From NCBI RefSeq assembly GCF_019693445.1, contig NZ_JAHRBL010000012.1, positions 58,453-122,452 on the forward strand: DNA of 64,000 bases. Direction: 5' to 3'. This DNA comes from Deinococcus aquaedulcis (GTDB lineage Bacteria > Deinococcota > Deinococci > Deinococcales > Deinococcaceae). The notes below the pieces were generated by a model. The model worked only from the letters and a program-made list of their open reading frames with translations, did not search any database and had not been told where the DNA came from. The position numbers and the translations under genes were made by a program. Below, in pieces: positions 55,973 to 64,000 of this stretch; position 1 is the stretch's first letter; each line of letters begins with the position of its first letter.

Positions 55973-58900
55973 ATGTCAGAGCCCCACGGGCGCATGGCCG
56001 ACCCCGCTTCCACCCCTGCGGCGACGCGGCTGGGCGAGCTGCTGGGCGCCGCGCACCTCGCCCGGCCCACCGAGGTCTGGCGCTGCCTGCCGCTGATGCA
56101 ACAGGCCCTGCCACTGGCGCGCGTGGCAGGGGACCCCGTACAGGTGGCCGAGGTGCTGACCCTGCTGGGGCTGGCCCAGCTGATGACCGGGCAGCTGCGC
56201 GGCGCCCTGGCGCCCCTGAACGAGGCCATTGCCCTGGCCACCGAACACGGCGCTGCCCACATCGCCGCCGACGCCACGCTGTGCCTGGGCAAAACCCTGG
56301 CCGAACTGGGTGACGCCTCAGCCATGGACTGCCAACGTGCGGCCCAGCGGCAATTTGCCGCGCTGGGTGACCGCGCCCAGGAGGCGGGGGCGGTGCAGGC
56401 CCTGGGGCTGACCCTGCACAAACGCCTGGAATATAAGGCGGCGGTCCCCATGCACCTGCTGGGCGTGGAGATGCACCGGGCCCTGGGCGATGAGCGCCGC
56501 GCCGCGTACGGCCTGGCCTACCTGGGCGAAACCTACGCCGATATGGGCATGGCTGTCATGGACACTGATCCCGAAGGTGGCCGCGCCCGGTTGGCCCAGG
56601 CCGCGCCGCTGCTGACCGAAGCGGCCGAAATTGCCGCGCGCACCGCAGATGCCCGGCTGCGGCGCACGGCGGCGGCGGCCCTGGCCCAGGTGGAATTTGA
56701 CCGGGGCCGGGCCGAGGCGGCCGCCCGCTGGCTGGCGCAGGCCTTTGAAGCGGCGCGCAGTTCCCAGGACCTGCTGGGCGAGGGCTATGTGCTGCAGGAA
56801 CAGGCCCGGCAGCAGCAGAGATGCGGCGACCTCAGCGGCGCCCTGCGCAGCCTGCGCCGTGCCTGCACCCTGATGGAAGGGGCCGGCGCGCAAAAGGGCC
56901 TGCTGGGGGTGCTCTACCAGATGGTGCAGCTGCAAGAACAGCTGGGTGAACTGTCTCCCGCCCTGAACACCCTGCGCCGCGCCCACACCCAGGAACTGGC
57001 GCTGCGCGACGAGGCCAATGAAACCCGCTTTCAACTGGCGCGGTTCCGGCTGGAAAACCAGCGCCACCGCGCCGAGGCTGAGCAGGAACGGCGCCGGGCG
57101 CAGGAATTGGAACGCCTGGTGCAGCAGCGCACGGCGCAGCTGGAGGCCAGCCACTTTGCCCTGCTGGAGCGGCTGGCGGTGGTGGCCGAGTTCCGCGACT
57201 CGGAAACGGCGGGGCACACGCGCCGGGTGGGCGCTCTGGCGGCCTTGCTGGCCCGGCGCCTGGGCATGCCCGAGCCCGAAGCCGCCATGCTGCAGCTGGC
57301 CGCCCGGCTGCACGATATTGGCAAAATTGCCATACCCGATGACGTGCTGCTCAAGCCGGGGCCCCTGAGCACCGACGAATGGGCCCTGATGCAGACCCAT
57401 GCCGTGCGCGGCGCCCAGATGCTGGCCGGACGGGACTCCCCGCTGCTGGCCATGGCTGAGGCCATTGCGCTGACCCACCACGAGCGCTGGGACGGCGCTG
57501 GCTACCCGCAGGGCCTGCGCGGCGAGGCCATTCCCCTGGTGGGCCGGGTGGTGGCGCTGGCGGATGTCTACGACGCCCTGGGCCGTGTGCGGCCCTACAA
57601 GCAGGCGTGGTCCCACGCAGCCATGGTGGAAGAAATCCGGCGCGGGGCCGGCACCCACTTTGATCCGCAGGTGGTGGCGGCCTTTCTGGACCTGCTGGCC
57701 GAGCGCCGCTGGGCGCCGCTGGGAGAGGCGGCTGGTCCGGCGCCTGGCCCCCCCCGCGCCTTGATTCCGTCCCCTGCCACGGAATTGTCAGGGGACGCCC
57801 CCTATAACGGAGCCATGGATGAGCTCTGGCAGGAACGCAACCGCAATCCCCAGTGGGTGCGTGCCGAGCTGGAGAACCGCGCGCCGTCGCCGCACCGCGC
57901 GGTCGTGGAGGCCTACCTGGACTGGCGCGCAGGCCACCCGGACCGCGCCATGGCCCGCCTCGTGGACGAACTGCCCGCCCTGAGCGGGCGCTGGCGGGGC
58001 CGGGCGCTGAACGTGCAGGCCAGCATTCTGGCGGAAGCGCTGGAACTGGATCAGGCCCATGTGCTCTACGCCGAGGAATTACGGGTGACCCAGGTCTGCG
58101 GGGACACGGCGGGGGAGTGGCGGGCGCGTCATGACCTGGGCAATCTGTTTCTCGATATTGCCCCCGAGCGCTGCGCCGGCCCCCTGCGCGAGGTGATTGC
58201 GGGTGCCCAGGCGGCAGGCGAACTGGACACCCTGATCGTGGCGCACCTGAACAGCGCCCTGTATGCCGAAGGGCTGGGGCTGAGTGAGGGCCAGCGCGCC
58301 GAGCATCTTTCGGCGGTGCTGGCCCTGGCCGAGCAGACGTGGCCAGACCTGTATGCGGTGGCGCGCGTGATCCTGGTGGATGACGCCCTGCGGGCAGGCG
58401 ATCTGGCCCAGGCCGAAGCCCATCTGGCGGCGGTGCGCGCCCTGCCGCCGCTGACCATCCGGCAGTCGCGCAGCGACCTGCTGCTGGCCGAGTGTCAGGT
58501 GTGGCGGGCCCAGGGGCAGGCCGCCCAGGCCGCAGCGTTGCTGCGCGACGAGCTGTCCCGAGTCCCGCTGGTGGAGCAGCCCCGGTTGCTGCGGCCCCTG
58601 GCACAGGCCCTGGAAGAAGCGGGCGATCTGGCCGGTGCGCTGGCCGCCGAGCGGCAGCATAGTGAAGCCTGGAAGGCTGCAGAAGGCACCCGGCGCGAGC
58701 GCACCATGCGCGCCCTGGAGGTCTGGCACTGCACGTCCCAGGCCCGCGCCGAGGCCGAGCGCGAACGGGAGCGGGCGCTGCAGTTGCAGGTGGCCCTCAG
58801 TGAACTGCGCGCCGCCCACGAGCAGATTCAGGAAATCAGCCGCCGCGACGGCCTGACGGGGCTCTACAACCGCCAGCACCTCATGGAAGCGGGCGCCGCT

Positions 58901-59329
58901 GCGCTGGCCCAGGCCACCTCGTCGCGCCCCGCGCAGGTGGCCCTGCTGGACGTAGACAAGTTCAAGCGCATCAATGACGAGGCGGGCCACCACGCCGGTG
59001 ACGAGGTGCTGCGCGGCGTGGCGCGGCTGTTGCAAGAAGGCCTGCGTCCAGGTGACCTGTGCGCCCGCTTTGGGGGCGAGGAATTTGTGGTGGTGCGCCC
59101 GGCTGGCGCTGGCCATGATCTGGCGGCCGATCTGCGCCGTCTGGGGCGCGCCATGACCCAGCACCCCTGGGCTCTGCCCGCCGCGCTAACGGTCAGCGCC
59201 AGTGTGGGCGTGGCTGTGGCCACCACTGCCGATCTGCAGCAGGCCCTGGCCCAGGCCGACGCGCGAATGTACGCGGCCAAACGCGACGGTGGCGGCCGCG
59301 TGTATGACCACGATCCAGTGCCGGCCTAA
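55973..59329 (+). CDS. TPR-HD-GYP-TPR-GGDEF fusion protein (c-di-GMP phosphodiesterase plus diguanylate cyclase)
   Basis: A 1118-residue protein. Residues 1-370 are TPR-like helices, then a coiled coil. HD-GYP domain (about 400-585): AGHTRRVGALAALLARRLGM, ARLHDIGKIAIPDDVLLKPG, HHERWDGAGYPQGLRGE, ALADVYDALGR. After a Pro-rich linker (about 586-612) come a second TPR set (615-930), a coiled coil (QARAEAERERERALQLQ) and a GGDEF domain (about 955-1115) with RRDGLTGLYNRQHL, LLDVDKFKRINDEAGHHAGD, an RPGD I-site five residues before GGEEF, and the terminal ADARMYAAKRDG. HD-GYP cleaves and GGDEF makes c-di-GMP. GATAAT lies 5 bases before the start. A second leaderless start may exist at residue 615. 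Confidence 0.9.
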   Translation: MSEPHGRMADPASTPAATRLGELLGAAHLARPTEVWRCLPLMQQALPLARVAGDPVQVAEVLTLLGLAQLMTGQLRGALAPLNEAIALATEHGAAHIAADATLCLGKTLAELGDASAMDCQRAAQRQFAALGDRAQEAGAVQALGLTLHKRLEYKAAVPMHLLGVEMHRALGDERRAAYGLAYLGETYADMGMAVMDTDPEGGRARLAQAAPLLTEAAEIAARTADARLRRTAAAALAQVEFDRGRAEAAARWLAQAFEAARSSQDLLGEGYVLQEQARQQQRCGDLSGALRSLRRACTLMEGAGAQKGLLGVLYQMVQLQEQLGELSPALNTLRRAHTQELALRDEANETRFQLARFRLENQRHRAEAEQERRRAQELERLVQQRTAQLEASHFALLERLAVVAEFRDSETAGHTRRVGALAALLARRLGMPEPEAAMLQLAARLHDIGKIAIPDDVLLKPGPLSTDEWALMQTHAVRGAQMLAGRDSPLLAMAEAIALTHHERWDGAGYPQGLRGEAIPLVGRVVALADVYDALGRVRPYKQAWSHAAMVEEIRRGAGTHFDPQVVAAFLDLLAERRWAPLGEAAGPAPGPPRALIPSPATELSGDAPYNGAMDELWQERNRNPQWVRAELENRAPSPHRAVVEAYLDWRAGHPDRAMARLVDELPALSGRWRGRALNVQASILAEALELDQAHVLYAEELRVTQVCGDTAGEWRARHDLGNLFLDIAPERCAGPLREVIAGAQAAGELDTLIVAHLNSALYAEGLGLSEGQRAEHLSAVLALAEQTWPDLYAVARVILVDDALRAGDLAQAEAHLAAVRALPPLTIRQSRSDLLLAECQVWRAQGQAAQAAALLRDELSRVPLVEQPRLLRPLAQALEEAGDLAGALAAERQHSEAWKAAEGTRRERTMRALEVWHCTSQARAEAERERERALQLQVALSELRAAHEQIQEISRRDGLTGLYNRQHLMEAGAAALAQATSSRPAQVALLDVDKFKRINDEAGHHAGDEVLRGVARLLQEGLRPGDLCARFGGEEFVVVRPAGAGHDLAADLRRLGRAMTQHPWALPAALTVSASVGVAVATTADLQQALAQADARMYAAKRDGGGRVYDHDPVPA
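57803..57815 (+). promoter_or_regulatory. Internal -10 box and leaderless start inside the fusion gene
   Basis: TATAAC (57803-57808) lies six bases before an in-frame ATG (57815, residue 615), the same geometry as other leaderless starts in this window. It sits exactly at the linker between the HD-GYP half and the TPR-GGDEF half. A TTGTCA lies at 57785-57790, but at a poor 12-base spacing. Confidence 0.5.
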
Positions 59330-59479
59330 GAACCCGGAGCAGGTGAGGCGGTAGACGTCAGTTGCGCTGGGCGACCAGCGGGCGTAGGCCAAGGTCCAGA
59401 CAGCGGAAGAGCTGGGGCGCCGCCTTCAGAGCCCAGTTCGGCGCCGGGCGGGGGGCTGGCACTCTGAATCACCGCACAC

Positions 59480-59506
59480 AAAAAAGCCCCGGCTATGGAC
59501 CGGGGC
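59480..59506 (-). terminator. Terminator of the sdh operon
   Basis: GCCCCGG (59506-59500 on the minus strand) and CCGGGGC (59492-59486) form a 7-bp GC stem with a 7-base loop, followed by TTTTTT. It ends transcription after sdhB. Confidence 0.9.
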
Positions 59507-59524
59507 CTTGTCTGGCGGCTTCGC

Positions 59525-60286
59525 TTACGCCTGACCGTACATCACAGCGCGCTTAACTTCCTCAATCAGCTGGGTGATGGGAATGTCGCGCGGGCAGGCT
59601 TCGGTGCAGTTGTACGCGGTGCGGCAGCGCCACACGCCCGTGTTCTGGTTCATGATACCCAGGCGCTGGTGCGTGGCCTCGTCGCGGCTGTCGAAGATAA
59701 AGCGGTGCGCCTGCACAATGGCGGCCGGGCCCAGGTACGACCCGTTGACCCAGAAGATGGGGCAGGAGGTCGTGCAGCACGCGCACAGAATGCAGTTGCT
59801 GGAGTGCGCCATGCGCTCGGCCTGCTCTTCGCTCTGAATGCGCTCGGCGGCGGGGGCCGGCGACTCGTTGATGAAGTACGGCATGATCGCCTTATAGGAG
59901 TCGAAAAACGGCTCCATGTCCACCAGCAGGTCCTTTTCCACCTTCAGGCCCCGGATGGGCTCAACCTGGATGGTGCCGCCGTTTTTGGCCACGTCGCGCA
60001 CCAGGGTCTTGCAGGCCAGCCGGTTGCGGCCGTTGATCAGCATGGCGTCGCTGCCGCAGATGCCGTGCATGCACGAGCGGCGGAAGGTCAGGCTGGGTTC
60101 CAGGTACCACTTGATGTGGTTGATGACGTCCAGCACGCGGTCGCCCGGCTGGGCTTCCACGTCGTAGGTGGTCCAGTGCGCCTTCTTGTCCTTTTCAGGG
60201 TCAAAGCGCAGGACCTTGACTTTCAGTTGCAGCATGGGGACCCCCAGGGGGGCCACCACGCCGGTATTGGTTGCAGTCTGGGTCAT
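59525..60286 (-). CDS. sdhB: Succinate dehydrogenase iron-sulfur subunit SdhB
   Basis: A 253-residue protein with three iron-sulfur clusters: the [2Fe-2S] site in RRSCMHGICGSDAMLINGRN and NRLACKTLV, and the [4Fe-4S]/[3Fe-4S] sites in SNCILCACCTTSCPIFW and NCTEACPRDIPI. It passes electrons from SdhA to quinone at the membrane. The C-terminus (TQLIEEVKRAVMYGQA) is normal. Last gene of sdhCDAB, 23 bases after sdhA. Confidence 0.97.
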   Translation of the reverse strand: MTQTATNTGVVAPLGVPMLQLKVKVLRFDPEKDKKAHWTTYDVEAQPGDRVLDVINHIKWYLEPSLTFRRSCMHGICGSDAMLINGRNRLACKTLVRDVAKNGGTIQVEPIRGLKVEKDLLVDMEPFFDSYKAIMPYFINESPAPAAERIQSEEQAERMAHSSNCILCACCTTSCPIFWVNGSYLGPAAIVQAHRFIFDSRDEATHQRLGIMNQNTGVWRCRTAYNCTEACPRDIPITQLIEEVKRAVMYGQA

Positions 60287-60309
60287 GGGGATTCCTTGCG
60301 AGGTGGGGC

Positions 60310-62061
<1,752 letters not shown>

Positions 62062-62086
62062 AGTTTTCAGTCTTCCTTTGCGGGAA

Positions 62087-62463
<377 letters not shown>

Positions 62464-62464
<1 letters not shown>

Positions 62465-62820
62465 CAGTAGCCCCCCATGATGCGCGGGTACAGGGTCCAG
62501 GCGGCGTACACGAAGGCGGCGGCGCTGATCAGCAGCACCCCGTACCACATCTGGCGCTGGTAGGCCACGCCAAAGCCCGTGAAGTCCATGATGATGATGC
62601 GCAGGCCGTTAAACGCGTGGTACACCACGCCCGCCGTCACGAAGATCAGGCCCACACGGAAGGGCCACAGGTCGTAACGCTCGTGAATCACCATGTAGAA
62701 CTCTTCGCCGAAAATAAACGACCCGATGCTGAACACGTGCAGCAACAGGTAAGCCAGAATCGCCAGTCCGGACAGGCGGTGAAGCAGGAACGCCCACTGC
62801 CCCTCTCTTCCTCGGTACAT
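62464..62820 (-). CDS. sdhC: Succinate dehydrogenase cytochrome b subunit SdhC
   Basis: A 118-residue protein with three transmembrane helices. Family landmarks are GQWAFLLHRLSGLAILAYLL (R-x-SG at the quinone site), LHVFSIGSF, and VYHAFNGLRIIIMDF with the haem-ligand His. ATG 62820 is supported by the SD GGAGGA about 7 bases upstream; the frame remains open further upstream but reads as noise. First gene of sdhCDAB. An upstream region of about 200 bases is shared with the divergent gene at 63027. Confidence 0.92.
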
Positions 62821-63026
62821 CCTTATGTCCTCCTCAACGTCTTTGCCCGGGCATGGTTGCCGGTGCTGCCTTACGCCCACACACTCTAGGGCGAACGTTA
62901 TGCCGAGTGGGTGACCGTTCACACCACGCTTTCAGACGGGCACAAGTCTATCACTCTGGGCCCAAAGGGCGCCCCGAAAGCGGCCCGCTTCCCAGAACGC
63001 GGCCAGGGCGCGCTACCCTGTGCGCC

Positions 63027-63347
63027 ATGAGCACCAAAGACCCCGCCCTGGAAGCCGAGTTCACCCGCAAGATGGTGCTGGGCATCCTGGGTACCCTGGA
63101 ACAGAAGGGCCTCCTGAGCAAAGAAGAGGTGGACGGCATCATCAAGGCCGCCCGGCAGGCTGCGCAGCCCGCACCAAAGCGGCCCCTGGGCGGCCCCGCT
63201 GGCCCCGGCACGACCTGGGTCCGGCCCGGGCAGAGCCACGAGCCGGTTGACCGCAGCACCCCAGTGGCCATTCCCAATGTGCAGCGGCAGCCGGAGCCGG
63301 TCAGGGCGGAACCTGCCCCGCCTGTCATTGACATCGATTTGAAGTAA
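63027..63347 (+). CDS. Small hypothetical protein
   Basis: A 106-residue protein: an N-terminal helical part (ALEAEFTRKMVLGILGTLEQ, KGLLSKEEVDGIIKAARQAA) followed by a proline-rich, probably disordered tail (PKRPLGGPAGPGTTW, RQPEPVRAEPAPPVIDIDLK). No signal peptide or transmembrane segment. ATG 63027 lies 7 bases after TACCCT (63014-63019), so it is probably leaderless. The LLSKEEVDGII block resembles short oligomerisation motifs, but no family is recognised. Divergent from the sdh operon. Confidence 0.65.
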   Translation: MSTKDPALEAEFTRKMVLGILGTLEQKGLLSKEEVDGIIKAARQAAQPAPKRPLGGPAGPGTTWVRPGQSHEPVDRSTPVAIPNVQRQPEPVRAEPAPPVIDIDLK

Positions 63348-63477
63348 GTCTCGGGGCTCGACTCTTGTGAGAGTGGCAGTACGAGATGTTTTTCACAGGT
63401 CCATACCAATTGGACACGTCCCGCTTTCGGTCAAATGAGGCAACAGATGAGGCGCTAATGCGCTATGGGTGAGTCGT
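63348..63477. promoter_or_regulatory. Intergenic region before the exported protein gene
   Basis: A short inverted repeat GTCCA-taccaat-TGGAC lies at about 63400-63416, and a small hairpin ACTCT-tgtg-AGAGT at 63361-63374. No clear terminator or SD is visible. Confidence 0.35.
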
Positions 63478-63490
63478 ATGACGATACGAC
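63473..63490 (+). promoter_or_regulatory. Palindrome over the start codon of the exported protein
   Basis: GTCGTAT (63473-63479) and ATACGAC (63484-63490) form a perfect 7-bp stem with a 4-base loop. The ATG (63478-63480) lies at the stem-loop junction, so it may hide the start codon in RNA or serve as an operator in DNA. Confidence 0.4.
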
Positions 63491-64000
63491 GACCGAGTTC
63501 TCATGCTCCGCCTTCTCGCACCCGCCGTTACGGCGGGGCTTTGCTGGCTACTCTGTTTCTGACCACCACCCATCTGCCCGGTGTGGTGGCCCTGGCGGCG
63601 CCCCAGATCTTTGCCCGTGTGGGGCCCGGCGCCAGCAATTTCCCCGCCAATTTTGCGGCGTTCACCGATCCCACCTTTGGCGAGATTGGCGACGCGATCA
63701 ATGTGGCCAACGGCAACGCCTACTTCCAGACCGCTAACGTCAACTGGAACAACCTCAACACCTCTAACACCGGTACCGCCAACTCAGCCAGCAAAACGCA
63801 GACGAACGGGGTGCTGCGGCTGTACGGGTTCAATTCGGCCCACGGGAGCCCGGTGGCAGCGGAGTACGCCCTCGGCCAAGGGGACGGCAGCCAGCAGCTG
63901 TTCCGGCGGGCGACCGAGGACGAAATCAACACGGGCCCCAGCTGGATCAGGGAACGCTACGCCGGCATCCGGGCAGGGGTCACCTTCTTCATCAGCAAAC
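63478..64000 (+). CDS. Large exported protein, probably RHS/YD-repeat type (partial, runs off right edge)
   Basis: The first 174 residues are visible, from ATG 63478. A long signal peptide with a basic start (MTIRRPSSHAPPSRTRRYGG) and hydrophobic core (ALLATLFLTTTHLPGVVALA) is followed by an Asn/Thr-rich mature region. DAINVANGNAYFQTANVNW resembles the D-x-V-N-x-x-(T/N)GN-x-x-x-(Q/S) segment near the N-terminus of RHS-repeat proteins. Such proteins are giant surface or secreted polymorphic toxins or adhesins. The next residues (ASKTQTNGVLRLYGFNSAHG) are consistent but not specific. The family call rests on a short motif, and the C-terminus that would decide it is outside the window. Confidence 0.6.
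   Translation, partial: MTIRRPSSHAPPSRTRRYGGALLATLFLTTTHLPGVVALAAPQIFARVGPGASNFPANFAAFTDPTFGEIGDAINVANGNAYFQTANVNWNNLNTSNTGTANSASKTQTNGVLRLYGFNSAHGSPVAAEYALGQGDGSQQLFRRATEDEINTGPSWIRERYAGIRAGVTFFISK

Noticed and set aside
55973..59329. The HD-GYP/GGDEF fusion as a simple assembly error
   Set aside because: The frame is open with consistent codon bias across the joint, and the linker reads as normal protein sequence. An error cannot be excluded without raw data, so it is kept as a finding.

Overview
The window looks like chromosomal DNA of a Deinococcus (phylum Deinococcota). GC content is very high and codon third positions are strongly G/C. Many genes have a TANNNT -10 box 5-9 bases before the start codon and no Shine-Dalgarno (SD) sequence, which is the leaderless pattern known from Deinococcus. 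Gene content fits too: a short Mfd, GSI and GSIII glutamine synthetases back to back, an HspR-type (HAIR) operator at clpB, TPR proteins with a C-terminal winged helix, and MliC and roadblock/LC7 proteins. The genus call is inference; no rRNA or tRNA gene is present to confirm it.

Layout. 1-8.8 kb: regulators and small modules (partial azlC with an AraC regulator; TipA-like MerR gene with its own 19-bp-spacer promoter; WYL and TPR/winged-helix regulators; a TlpA-like thiol protein; a PadR/transmembrane pair; a possible ADP-ribosyltransferase-fold protein). 8.9-24.4 kb: NDH-2, an MliC-type lysozyme inhibitor facing a C39 peptidase-like lipoprotein, mfd, secreted proteins, DUF305 plus the tRNA hydroxylase trhO, a circularly permuted choice-of-anchor I lipoprotein, an ABC-F ATPase, and an ArsR/AHSA1 pair with a clear operator. 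24.5-31.3 kb: clpB with a HAIR-like operator, then secreted proteins. 31.4-37.3 kb: the branched-chain amino-acid ABC transporter livJ-livHMGF on the minus strand, with tandem hairpins between livJ and livH. 37.8-41.8 kb: divergent glnA (GSI) and glnN (GSIII). 41.9-47.7 kb: an AAC(3)-like acetyltransferase behind a 9x7-bp tandem repeat, two flavin reductases, a metzincin-like secreted protein with a partner, and a CRP/FNR regulator. 48-55.9 kb: gyrA, two tyrosine-phosphatase-like proteins, three overlapping roadblock genes, and hemB followed by a 3x66-bp in-frame repeat ORF. 56-59.3 kb: an unusual TPR-HD-GYP-TPR-GGDEF fusion. 59.5-62.8 kb: sdhCDAB. The right edge cuts a large exported, probably RHS-type, protein.

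How the genes work together. Energy and nitrogen functions dominate: NDH-2 and succinate dehydrogenase feed quinones, LIV uptake and two glutamine synthetases handle nitrogen, and hemB supplies tetrapyrroles. Mfd, GyrA, ClpB and the CRP regulator are stress or DNA-maintenance functions. No prophage, insertion sequence or CRISPR array was seen.

Most unusual items: the permuted beta-propeller lipoprotein (18446-20029), the HD-GYP/GGDEF fusion with an internal leaderless start (57803-57815), the heptanucleotide array abutting a -10 box (41893-41964), the 66-bp repeat ORF wedged by ATGA overlaps between hemB and a phosphatase (53508-53742), and the three-gene roadblock operon without a GTPase (51428-52433). 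Start sites were chosen by SD, -10 spacing and domain boundaries; several differ from the longest reading frame.
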